A stretch of DNA of 59,452 nt from an uncultured Spirochaetaceae bacterium (GTDB taxonomy: Bacteria; Spirochaetota; Spirochaetia; Sphaerochaetales; Sphaerochaetaceae), in the NCBI GenBank assembly GCA_944389075.1, contig CALXLA010000008.1, positions 1-59,452 on the forward strand. Direction: 5' to 3'. Under the pieces are notes generated by a model that had not been told where the DNA came from, made no database searches, and saw nothing but the letters and a program-made list of their open reading frames with translations. Below, piece by piece: positions 52,534 to 59,452 of this stretch. Numbering within the stretch: position 1 is the stretch's first letter; each line of letters begins with the position of its first letter. Position numbers and translations under genes: made by a program.

Positions 52534-53046
52534 TCAGACTCTCCTTTTCCTGTTCTTCCTTGCCTTGTTCTTCTTCTCATAAAGTCTGAGAAGTTTCTCC
52601 CTTTCGGCATCAGTAAGATAATCTATGTAGAGCTTGCCATGAAGATGGTCGTTCTCATGCTGTATGACCCTTGCAAGAAGACCATCTGCATCAAGCGTGA
52701 AAGGCTTTCCATCTGCATCGAAGGCCTGAACCTTCACACGCTTAGGCCTGACGACATTATGGTACATTCCGGGAACGGAAAGACATCCTTCCTCATAAGG
52801 GCATGTCTCTATGCTTGTCTCGACAATTTCAGGATTGATGAAGACCAGCGGGTCTTCCTCCGGGATCCATACTACGAATATCTTCTCAGGAACACCTACC
52901 TGAGGCCCTGCGAGGCCAACCCCATCCGCTTCCTTCAGAGTCTCAAGCATAGCATCCGCAAGCATCTTGAGAGCTGAATCGAAAACCTTTATATCCTTAC
53001 ACTCCGTGCGTAGCACGTCATCGCCAAGTACACATATATCAAGCAT
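52534..53046 (-). CDS. def: Peptide deformylase
   Basis: This metal enzyme removes formyl from nascent N termini. The 170 residues have the three family motifs: GVGLAGPQVGV, EEGCLSVPG (Cys ligand) and QHENDHLHGKLYID (HExxH variant). It is the first of a seven-gene chain. A TAAATT -10 box ends six bases before the ATG, with no Shine-Dalgarno sequence. Confidence 0.96.
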   Translation of the reverse strand: MLDICVLGDDVLRTECKDIKVFDSALKMLADAMLETLKEADGVGLAGPQVGVPEKIFVVWIPEEDPLVFINPEIVETSIETCPYEEGCLSVPGMYHNVVRPKRVKVQAFDADGKPFTLDADGLLARVIQHENDHLHGKLYIDYLTDAEREKLLRLYEKKNKARKNRKRRV

Positions 53047-53052
53047 GGTATA

Positions 53053-53082
53053 AATTTAGGATATAACGCGATGGAGGGTCAA
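53053..53082 (-). promoter_or_regulatory. Promoter of def-fmt and downstream genes
   Basis: On the minus strand TTGACC is followed by 18 bp and TAAATT. The predicted start of transcription is at or next to the A of the def ATG. Confidence 0.6.
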
Positions 53083-53093
53083 CTGAAACCACG

Positions 53094-53118
53094 AAAAAGA
53101 CCCCGGCTTCCCGGGGTC
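53094..53118 (-). terminator. Terminator downstream of rpsD and the structured region
   Basis: On the minus strand GACCCCGG-GAAG-CCGGGGTC is followed by TTTTT. Confidence 0.95.
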
Positions 53119-53120
53119 CT

Positions 53121-53241
53121 GCATGCCTCTGTACGTTTCCTGTTTGAGGGCAGCCGTCAGGAAACGCTTCCAGGATGGAACGATATTGGAATGTGGTTCG
53201 TATCCTTTCTCTTCCCCTTGTGGAGAGGGACAAGGCATAGC
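53121..53241 (-). ncRNA. Candidate structured RNA or structured 3' UTR of rpsD
   Basis: Between the rpsD stop and its terminator lie about 135 bases with no gene but strong pairing. An eight-base closing stem with one bulge joins 53233-53241 to 53121-53128. Inside it are a perfect nine-base stem (53134-53142 with 53158-53166) and a bulged stem (53177-53183 with 53198-53205). I see no match to 6S, SRP, RNase P or tmRNA signatures. No clear promoter of its own is seen, so it may be cleaved from the rpsD mRNA. Confidence 0.5.
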
Positions 53242-53253
53242 TATCGAAGACTT

Positions 53254-53847
53254 TTACTTTGAGTAGAACTCGACAACGAGCTGGTCATTGACCTGCACTG
53301 GGATCTCCGATCTCTCTGGAAGTCTGACGAACTTGCCTGAGAATTCCTCTTCGTTTCTCTCGAAGTATGGGAGATTGAATGCCGGGTGGCCGAGGAAGCA
53401 ATCCCTGAAGTGCTCATTGCTTCTGGACTTCTCCTTGAGGGAGATGACATCGCCGACCTTGATCTGATAAGAAGGAATGTCGACCTTCTTGCCATTGACG
53501 AGGATGTGTCCGTGTGTAACGAGCTGACGTGCGAGTCTGATTGAGTTGCCGAAACCGATGCGGTATACAGCATTGTCAAGTCTTCTCTCAAGTGAGATGA
53601 CAAGAGCATCGCCTGTAGCCATGCTGGACTTGAGAGCCGATTCGAAATACCTTCTCATCTGCTTCTCAAGGATTCCATAGTAAGCTCTGAGCTTCTGCTT
53701 CTCAGTCAGCTGCCTGCTGTAGTCAGTTGGCTTCTTCCTCTTTGCGAAAGCTGGGCTGTTTGCCCTGTTCATTGCCTTGGGGTGTCCACATGTATTCACA
53801 CCAAGTCTTCTGCACTGCTTAAATCTAGGACCTGTGTATCTTGCCAT
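53254..53847 (-). CDS. rpsD: 30S ribosomal protein S4
   Basis: S4 nucleates assembly of the small subunit. The 197-residue protein begins [17 protein letters not shown], followed by the S4 RNA-binding domain ([37 protein letters not shown]). GGAGGG precedes the ATG. It stands alone, away from the usual ribosomal operon, with its own promoter and terminator. Confidence 0.98.
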   Translation of the reverse strand: MARYTGPRFKQCRRLGVNTCGHPKAMNRANSPAFAKRKKPTDYSRQLTEKQKLRAYYGILEKQMRRYFESALKSSMATGDALVISLERRLDNAVYRIGFGNSIRLARQLVTHGHILVNGKKVDIPSYQIKVGDVISLKEKSRSNEHFRDCFLGHPAFNLPYFERNEEEFSGKFVRLPERSEIPVQVNDQLVVEFYSK

Positions 53848-53883
53848 AGATTTTACCCTCCAGTAAAGTGACAGTTTTATCGA

Positions 53884-53936
53884 CTGTGCATAAGCACAGC
53901 TTTAACAATCTACATTGCAAAGCGGTCCAATGTCAA
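53884..53936 (-). promoter_or_regulatory. rpsD promoter and leader hairpin
   Basis: On the minus strand TTGACA is followed by 18 bp and TAGATT (53907-53912). The hairpin CTGTGC-TTAT-GCACAG (53884-53899) would form at the very 5' end of the transcript. Confidence 0.6.
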
Positions 53937-53962
53937 TCAGGAATCAATGCATTTCTTTGCAA

Positions 53963-53991
53963 TTGAAATAATAGACGATAACATCTAACAT
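53963..53991 (+). promoter_or_regulatory. Promoter of the antiporter gene
   Basis: TTGAAA is followed by 17 bp and TAACAT, ending six bases before the ATG at 53998. There is no Shine-Dalgarno sequence. Confidence 0.65.
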
Positions 53992-53997
53992 CTCGAT

Positions 53998-55605
53998 ATG
54001 TCATTTTCACTGCTGCTGATTTCAGCTGTTCTCATATTGTGCGTCTTAGGAACGAAGCTTGCTGAGAAAACAGGCCTCCCATCACTGATCCTTTTCATAT
54101 TCATAGGCATGCTTGCAGGCTCTGATGGCCTTCTGGGCATAGAATTCGGGGATTATGCGGCAACAGAAGCAATCTGCTCTGCCGCCCTTATATTCATAAT
54201 GTTTTATGGTGGATTCGGCACGAAGTGGGAAGCGGCAAAGCCAGTCGCGAAAAGCGCAATACTACTTTCATCGCTGGGCACCATAGCGACCGCCCTCCTC
54301 ACAGCCGCATTCTGCCACCTTGCCCTCGGCATGAGTATGCTGAACGCATTCCTGATCGGAAGCGTCATATCATCGACAGATGCTGCATCTGTCTTCTCCA
54401 TCCTGAAATCGAAGAAGCTTTCTCTCAAGTATAATACTGACTCGCTGCTGGAAATCGAAAGCGGATCAAATGATCCCTTCGCCTACATGCTCACGACAAT
54501 AGCACTCTCTGCGATGGAAAGCGGAGCGGTTTCGGCAGGAAGGATAATCATTGACATCATCCTCCAGATAGGAATAGGTGCTCTGTTCGGATTCCTGACT
54601 GCATTCGCATCGATATGGCTTCTCAGAAAGCTCCGTCTTGCAGAGGGATTCTCTGCAGTGCTTATTGTGGCAGTTGCGATTCTGACTTATGCGGTCACCT
54701 CACTCTGCAGGGGCAACGGATACCTCGCCGCATATATTGCGGGCATAATGCTTGGCAACGCGGATATGACAGGAAGAAGGCAGCTCGTTTCATTCTTCAG
54801 CGGCCTTGATTCGATAATGCAGATCCTGATCTTCTTCCTCCTGGGCCTTCTTGCCTTCCCTCACCAGATCATAAGCAACGCACCTGTAGCCATCGCGATA
54901 TTCCTGTTCATGACGATAATAGCCAGACCTGTATCTGTATTCCTGATCATGAAGCCAGCCCACGCAACCATGATGCAGATGATGACCATCGCATGGGCAG
55001 GCCTGAGAGGTGCTTCCGCAATCGTATTCGCCATTGCAGCGGCAGTGAATCCTGCTTATCTCAACACGGATATCGTCAACATCGTGTTCATGATCGTCAT
55101 CATCTCTATAGTGATACAGGGCTCGCTGCTTCCTGCAGTCGCCAGAAAGACCAGGATGATTGATGAGACCGGAAACGTCATGAAGACATTCTCGGACTAC
55201 AACGACAAGGATCAGATACAGTTCGTCAACTTCCCTGTCACGAAGGACAGCCAGTGGAGCGGCAAAGCCATAAAAGATGCTGTATTCCCGGAAGGCTTCA
55301 TAGTCGCATCAATCGAGAGAGGCAGCGGGACATTGCTTCCGAGAGGCAATACGGTAATAGAAGCCGGCGACACCCTGATTCTCGGCATGAGAGATACAAG
55401 CGACAGGCATAAGGCAAACTTCGAAGAGTTCACAATCGGACGTGGCCACAGCTGGCTTGGAAAGAAACTGAAGGATGTAAAGACTGATGCACTGATCCTT
55501 CTCATCACAAGAAATGGAAAGGACATCATCCCCAATGGCGAAACAATCTTCATGAAAGGAGATGATGTCCTCACGGTATCAGAACAGAAGGAAATCAGAC
55601 ATTGA
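53998..55605 (+). CDS. Cation/proton antiporter, CPA1 NhaP2/CvrA type
   Basis: The 535-residue protein has about 12 membrane helices in residues 1-390, with the ion-binding region SVISSTDAASVFSIL and LEIESGSNDPFAYML, and GLRGASAIVFAIAA, as in K+/H+ antiporters of the NhaP2 family. A cytosolic tail carries two TrkA_C-like regions (IVASIERGSGTLLPRGNTVIEAGDTLIL and LILLITRNGKDIIPNGETIFMKGD). K+ or Na+ specificity is not decided. Its end overlaps ychF by 11 bases. Confidence 0.9.
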   Translation: MSFSLLLISAVLILCVLGTKLAEKTGLPSLILFIFIGMLAGSDGLLGIEFGDYAATEAICSAALIFIMFYGGFGTKWEAAKPVAKSAILLSSLGTIATALLTAAFCHLALGMSMLNAFLIGSVISSTDAASVFSILKSKKLSLKYNTDSLLEIESGSNDPFAYMLTTIALSAMESGAVSAGRIIIDIILQIGIGALFGFLTAFASIWLLRKLRLAEGFSAVLIVAVAILTYAVTSLCRGNGYLAAYIAGIMLGNADMTGRRQLVSFFSGLDSIMQILIFFLLGLLAFPHQIISNAPVAIAIFLFMTIIARPVSVFLIMKPAHATMMQMMTIAWAGLRGASAIVFAIAAAVNPAYLNTDIVNIVFMIVIISIVIQGSLLPAVARKTRMIDETGNVMKTFSDYNDKDQIQFVNFPVTKDSQWSGKAIKDAVFPEGFIVASIERGSGTLLPRGNTVIEAGDTLILGMRDTSDRHKANFEEFTIGRGHSWLGKKLKDVKTDALILLITRNGKDIIPNGETIFMKGDDVLTVSEQKEIRH

Positions 55606-56701
55606 ACCTGAAGAATACGATATCGCCATCCTGGACGACGTATTCCTTGCCTTCCAGTCTGAGCTTTCCTGCTTCCTTGACCCTGGCTTCGCTGCCATAT
55701 TCAATCAGATCATCAACTGAATAGACCTCAGCTTTGATGAATCCTTTCTCAAAATCGGTATGAATGATTCCTGCACACTGTGGAGCCTTCATGCCGGCTC
55801 TGAATGTCCATGCCCTATCCTCATCAGGACCTGCCGTGAAGAAAGTCCTGAGTCCGAGTGCCTTGTAAGCTGCACGGATCAATGGATTGAGACCGCTTTC
55901 GGAAAGCCCTGAAGCCTCAAGGAACTCCTTGCGGTCCTCTTCGTTTTCGAGTGCTGCGATCTCCGCCTCTATCTTTCCGCATATGACGACGACAGGAGCA
56001 TTCTCTGCCTCTGCGATCTTCCTGACGGTCTTCACATAATCATTGTCCTCAGCAATGCCGTCCTCATCTACATTGCAGACATAGATGACGGGCTTCAGCG
56101 TAATGAGATGAAGATCATAGACAAGCTCAAGCTCTTCCTCGGACAGTCCGAGAGTCCTTGCAGGAACACCTTCCTCCAGGCATTTGATGAGCCTTTCATA
56201 AAGAGGAAGGAGCTTCTCATTCTCCTTCTGCTGCTCTTTTGAGACCCTGGAGAGCCTGGACTGCTTGTCATAGCGCTTCTGCACAGTCTCAAGATCCGCA
56301 AGCGAAAGCTCTATGTTTATAGTCTCGATATCCGAAGCGGGATCGATCCTGTTATTCACATGTATGATATCGCTGTTCTCGAAGCATCTGACGACATGCG
56401 CAATCACGCCTACTTCCCTGATTGATGCAAGGAATCTGTTTCCAAGCCCTTCTCCCTGGCTCGCACCTTTCACAAGTCCTGCGATATCCACGAATTCGAC
56501 AGTTGCCGGAACAACTCTCTTTGTCGGGATAAGACGTACAATCTCATCAAGCCTGTGATCAGGAACCGAAACTATGCCTACATTCGGATCTATTGTGCAG
56601 AATGGATAATTGGCCGCTTCTGCCGGAGCTGATGAAACAGCTGAGAATATCGTTGATTTGCCAACATTAGGAAGTCCTACAATACCGCAATTGAGTGCCA
56701 T
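55595..56701 (-). CDS. ychF: Ribosome-associated GTPase/ATPase YchF
   Basis: This Obg-family P-loop protein binds ribosomes and, in other bacteria, ATP. The 368 residues show GIVGLPNVGKSTIFSAV, DIAGLVKGASQGEGLGNRFL, a coiled-coil insert and the C-terminal TGS domain (CAGIIHTDFEKGFIKAEV). The start at 56701 matches the family N terminus (MALNCGIVG) and has AGAGGT upstream; the long extension to 56866 is not coding. Confidence 0.96.
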   Translation of the reverse strand: MALNCGIVGLPNVGKSTIFSAVSSAPAEAANYPFCTIDPNVGIVSVPDHRLDEIVRLIPTKRVVPATVEFVDIAGLVKGASQGEGLGNRFLASIREVGVIAHVVRCFENSDIIHVNNRIDPASDIETINIELSLADLETVQKRYDKQSRLSRVSKEQQKENEKLLPLYERLIKCLEEGVPARTLGLSEEELELVYDLHLITLKPVIYVCNVDEDGIAEDNDYVKTVRKIAEAENAPVVVICGKIEAEIAALENEEDRKEFLEASGLSESGLNPLIRAAYKALGLRTFFTAGPDEDRAWTFRAGMKAPQCAGIIHTDFEKGFIKAEVYSVDDLIEYGSEARVKEAGKLRLEGKEYVVQDGDIVFFRFNV

Positions 56702-56720
56702 CTGTAACCTCTCAGGCCAA

Positions 56721-56748
56721 TGATTAACCAATAGGCATAAAGTGTCAA
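56721..56748 (-). promoter_or_regulatory. Promoter of ychF
   Basis: On the minus strand TTGACA is followed by 16 bp and TAATCA, upstream of AGAGGT and the ATG. Confidence 0.5.
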
Positions 56749-56759
56749 CTTGATGTAGT

Positions 56760-58034
56760 ATGTCAGCAATGGAAGGGACAGTTCTTCTTGTATCAGTCAG
56801 AGAGATGGGAATGAGCGACAGGGCATCATTCCTGAAAGAAGCCGAGATGCGCTCACTGCTCTCCACACTGGAGCTTCAGGTAGTATATGCGCTATCTTTC
56901 ACTGTAAGGGAAAAGAACAACCAGTTCTATATAGGAAAAGGACAGGCAGAGACAGTCAAGGAAGCTGTACTTGCCTACTCTCCCGATGAGGTCGTCATCG
57001 ATACCTCGATATCACCAAGGCAGGAAAGCCACCTTGAGAAGCTTTTCGAAGTACCTGTCTCGGACAGGGAAGCCGTGATTCTCTCGATATTCTTCCAGAA
57101 TGCACGCTCAAGAGAGGCAAGGCTTCAGATAGAGAAAGCGGAAGCAGAATACCTAAGGCCACGTCTTGCGGACAGAGAAGCGAATCTCTCACAGCAGCGC
57201 GGAGGCGTAAGAGGCGCAAAAGGCGAAGGCGAACGCAGGATAGAACTGCAGAGGCGCAGGATCGATGAGCGGATACGTGCACTTGCCTCGGCGATACAGG
57301 AAAGCTCTGAGGTAAGGAACATCCAGCGTCAGGCAAGAATGAAGGCAGGATTGTTCTCATTTGCGCTTGTCGGCTATACGAATGCAGGGAAATCCACGAT
57401 ACTCAATGCGCTTACCGATGCTGATGTGCTTGCGGAGGACAAACTGTTCGCGACTCTTGATACAGTGACACGTTCTCTGAAGCTTCCGAATGGGCAGAAG
57501 GTCTTGCTGTCAGATACAGTAGGATTCATATCAGATCTGCCGGCAGGTCTTGTTAAGGCATTCTCATCGACTCTTGAGGAAGCACTATCGGCAGATGCCC
57601 TTATAATCGTCGCGGATGCATCGCATCCTGATGCTGCGGGATGCTTCAGGAATACAAAGGAGACACTGGAAAGCCTGAATGCTTACCACAAGGCAAAGAT
57701 CCTCGTAATCAACAAGACAGACTCAATCTATGATGATATCTCATACTCATATCTCAAAAGTCAGGATTTCATCATAGTCGAGGCAAGCATGAAGGAAGGC
57801 ATCGGCAGGAAAGAGCTCCTCGATGCGATGTGCAAGGCAACAGATGAGGCTTATGAGGATATAGAGGTAACGGAAAGCGCATCCTCCGATATCATCTCAA
57901 GGCTCTCCGCTGATGCCTCAATAAGGACAATCGAATATTCAGATGACACTGTCACAGTGAAAGCAAGGATAAGGAAAAACATTTCTCCCAAATACACTGG
58001 CAAGCCACAGCCCTCTTCTCCTGGGTGGAAATAA
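56760..58034 (+). CDS. hflX: GTPase HflX
   Basis: HflX splits stalled ribosomes under stress. The N-terminal HflX domain has YIGKGQAETVKEAV and a coiled-coil with QQRGGVRGAKGEGERRIELQRRRI. The G domain has FALVGYTNAGKSTILNAL, LSDTVGFISDLPAGLV and NKTD. The protein has 424 residues from 56760. The ATG at 56769 is an equally good start: a weak TAGTAT box ends eight bases before it, and no Shine-Dalgarno sequence serves either codon. Confidence 0.95.
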   Translation: MSAMEGTVLLVSVREMGMSDRASFLKEAEMRSLLSTLELQVVYALSFTVREKNNQFYIGKGQAETVKEAVLAYSPDEVVIDTSISPRQESHLEKLFEVPVSDREAVILSIFFQNARSREARLQIEKAEAEYLRPRLADREANLSQQRGGVRGAKGEGERRIELQRRRIDERIRALASAIQESSEVRNIQRQARMKAGLFSFALVGYTNAGKSTILNALTDADVLAEDKLFATLDTVTRSLKLPNGQKVLLSDTVGFISDLPAGLVKAFSSTLEEALSADALIIVADASHPDAAGCFRNTKETLESLNAYHKAKILVINKTDSIYDDISYSYLKSQDFIIVEASMKEGIGRKELLDAMCKATDEAYEDIEVTESASSDIISRLSADASIRTIEYSDDTVTVKARIRKNISPKYTGKPQPSSPGWK

Positions 58035-58056
58035 GAAAATACGTCTATTTTGTTCG

Positions 58057-58085
58057 TTGACAACTTCCACATGCCGGAAGACAAT
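58057..58085 (+). promoter_or_regulatory. Promoter of the outer-membrane protein gene
   Basis: TTGACA is followed by 17 bp and GACAAT, giving a leader of about 38 bases with AAAAGGAGG. Confidence 0.55.
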
Positions 58086-58128
58086 TTATGATATAGACAA
58101 TACAAGCAGAAAAAAGGAGGCACAATAT

Positions 58129-58686
58129 ATGCGTAAATTGCTCTTAGCGGTCCTTATCCTCGTCATGATTGCAGTACCTTCTGTATATGCAGATGATGTG
58201 ACAGTTGATCTTGTCGGAGGTGTAAAAACATCAACGGGATTTTTGGGATATGAACCTGGTACCCAGATAGGAATTGGTTTCAATACATGGATGAACAGTT
58301 TCAACTTCAATCTCGGAATTGATGCTGAGGCAGATATCTTCTTCAACGAAAATCATGGTATGTACGTAGGAGCTAGCTTCCTTCTTGGAATATCATCAAG
58401 TACAACTATCGGATATGATGCTAGTGTCGGTTATGCATACAAGACATATTTCGATGGTTTTGATCTCGTTGTTACAGCAGGTCCTCATGTAACAGGCGTA
58501 AGTAATTCTGGAATGCTTGGAATTGAAGGCAATGTATATCTTGACTTCTACTTCGCACGTGACTGGTTCATGAGGGCAGGTGCTGGCTTAAGCATGGACT
58601 TCCTTTTATTTGGCCAAGGCGGAGCACAAGGTGGATTCTCATTCATGATAACAGGTCCATACCTCGGTTTCGGATACTCATTCTAA
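58129..58686 (+). CDS. Small outer-membrane beta-barrel protein, function unknown
   Basis: The 185-residue product has a signal peptide (RKLLLAVLILVMIAVPSVYA) and then alternating strands rich in Gly, Tyr and Phe (VDLVGGVKTSTGFLGYEPG, MYVGASFLLGISSSTTIGYDA, YLDFYFARDWFMRAGAGLSMDF). It ends in a terminal aromatic residue (YLGFGYSF), as is usual for outer-membrane barrels. An eight-strand barrel is likely. AAAAGGAGG sits eight bases before the ATG. Codon use and strong signals suggest high expression. It has its own promoter and terminator. Confidence 0.85.
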   Translation: MRKLLLAVLILVMIAVPSVYADDVTVDLVGGVKTSTGFLGYEPGTQIGIGFNTWMNSFNFNLGIDAEADIFFNENHGMYVGASFLLGISSSTTIGYDASVGYAYKTYFDGFDLVVTAGPHVTGVSNSGMLGIEGNVYLDFYFARDWFMRAGAGLSMDFLLFGQGGAQGGFSFMITGPYLGFGYSF

Positions 58687-58708
58687 GCACAGGATACATT
58701 CCAATTGG

Positions 58709-58736
58709 CGGCTTCTCAACAAGGGAAGCCGTTTTT
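58709..58736 (+). terminator. Terminator of the outer-membrane protein gene
   Basis: CGGCTTC and GAAGCCG pair around a nine-base loop, followed by TTTTT. Confidence 0.88.
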
Positions 58737-58844
58737 CATACAAAATCATGCACTTAAACAAATCAATGCAATGCAGAAGAATTAAAGCCATAGAGTCTGA
58801 TTCCATGCACAGCTGACTGTCAGAAATCGCACTTCCGAGTGTAT

Positions 58845-58869
58845 CTCTTATAAGAGCATATATAAGCTC
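58845..58869. promoter_or_regulatory. Palindromes before the nuclease-like pseudogene
   Basis: CTCTTATAAGAG (58845-58856) is a perfect 12-base palindrome. A near-perfect 16-base palindrome with GAGC and GCTC arms around TATATA overlaps it (58854-58869). Confidence 0.45.
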
Positions 58870-58881
58870 CTGAAAGGTTAT

Positions 58882-59452
58882 ATGGATTCAGCCAATAGCA
58901 GGATAAGAAAAGCACTGAAAGAGATGTGCCTTATGGACGATGCCCTCTTCTCCAAGTGCTTCGATGGTGACAGGAAGTGCTCCTCCCTCATGCTCAGGAT
59001 AATCCTCGGCAGGAATGACCTTGATGTCACTGAGGCAAGGACACAGAGATGGATACAGAACATAGAGAACCATTCCATCAAGCTGGACATAGCCGCAAAG
59101 GACAGCAAAGGGAAGCTGTACAACATAGAGATGCAGAAGGCATCTGGCAGGTCCCTGAGGAAGAGGGCAAGATACTACAGCGCCATGATTGATGCCAGGT
59201 CACTGAGGAAGGAACACGGCTATGACAGGCTTCCTGAGTCTTACGTCATATTCATAACGCGGAAGGATATATTCAGGAAGGGACAGGCCATATACGAGAT
59301 AGACAGGTACATAAAGGGTTCCTGAGAACCATATGACGATGGCACGCATATAATCCATGTATGCGCAGCGAATGCTGATGAGGATACGGCCCTTGGGCAT
59401 CTTGTGCATGACCTTTTATGTACAGATCCGGAAGACATATATTACAATGAGC
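58882..59452 (+). pseudogene. PD-(D/E)XK nuclease/transposase-like (Rpn family) gene with internal stop, cut by window edge
   Basis: The first 147 codons give a protein with KLDIAAKDSKGKLYNIEMQ, the PD-(D/E)XK-like core, and RARYYSAMIDA, typical of the PDDEXK_2/Rpn family of putative transposases. A TGA at 59323 ends it, but the same frame continues with EPYDDGTHIIHVCAAN and TDPEDIYYNE, the normal family continuation, up to the window edge. One base change (for example GGA to TGA) explains the break, so the copy is probably inactivated. AAAGG precedes the ATG. Confidence 0.82.

Noticed and set aside
53039-53238. Two short minus-strand frames in the gap 3' of rpsD
   Set aside because: They cover the hairpins and the rpsD terminator and have no domain. 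The pairing pattern explains the conserved look better than coding.
59323-59325. TGA as selenocysteine or other recoding in the nuclease-like gene
   Set aside because: The family has no known Sec or recoded position there, and no Sec-insertion hairpin is apparent. A nonsense mutation is simpler.
1-59452. CRISPR arrays, complete insertion sequences, prophage or integrase genes
   Set aside because: No regular direct repeats with unique spacers, no intact transposase with inverted ends and no phage structural genes were seen in the window.

Overview
The window comes from a diderm bacterium. It carries a TolC/adaptor/RND efflux operon, a patatin joined to an outer-membrane barrel, and a small outer-membrane barrel protein. 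The protein types fit a host-associated or anaerobic member of the Spirochaetota, close to Sphaerochaetaceae or Treponemataceae; this placement is an inference, because no 16S gene is present. Coding density is very high. Genes in one direction are usually joined by ATGA or TGATG overlaps, and several convergent pairs overlap at their 3' ends.

Layout. 1-154: edge of an AAA-ATPase-like gene. 286-6991 (minus): trmE-mnmG-rsmG-ftsK. 7057-8625 (plus): epmA and efp, an EF-P modification pair. 8687-15240 (minus): a branched-chain amino-acid type ABC importer (livJ-livHMGF) followed by mnmA and nagB. 15466-15539: tRNA-Arg(CCT). 15663-19012 (minus): a secreted FN3-like protein and topA. 19101-19799: a lipoprotein. 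20208-20280: initiator tRNA. 20632-21789: an AAA/DUF4143 ATPase behind two operator-like dyads. 21828-26075: a nucleoside deaminase, an SDR oxidoreductase, an AlkD-like protein, a lone trpB and yitT. 26116-30409: hexuronate genes uxuA-gntR-uxuB and a NagB-like gene. 30573-36042: tripartite RND efflux operon. 36031-45734 (minus): two DUF308 membrane proteins, a complete hisGDCBHAF(IE) operon, then a pentapeptide protein, a lipoprotein and a small protein. 45781-46479: yjjG-like phosphatase. 46435-53046 (minus): def-fmt-patatin-yhcC-fumarase alpha/beta-FKBP lipoprotein. 53094-53241: a probable structured RNA with terminator. 53254-58686: rpsD, a CPA-type antiporter, ychF, hflX and an outer-membrane protein. 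58882-59452: a PD-(D/E)XK nuclease-like gene broken by one in-frame TGA.

Functional links. TrmE/MnmG and MnmA all modify U34 of tRNA. fMet-tRNA, Fmt and Def form the N-formylmethionine cycle. EpmA modifies EF-P. All eight histidine biosynthesis genes are present. uxuA/uxuB, the NagB-like gene and nagB point to use of uronates and amino sugars.

The most notable signal is regulatory. About a dozen first or promoter-proximal genes have a -10 hexamer six to eight bases before the start codon and no Shine-Dalgarno sequence, so they look leaderless. Two divergent pairs have their -10 boxes exactly 21 bp apart, and a third shares one palindromic TTGCAA as the -35 of both promoters. Other points of interest are a candidate structured RNA 3' of rpsD, a MnmA with rearranged catalytic cysteines, a fused HisB that has lost most zinc ligands, and tandem dyads before the DUF4143 ATPase.
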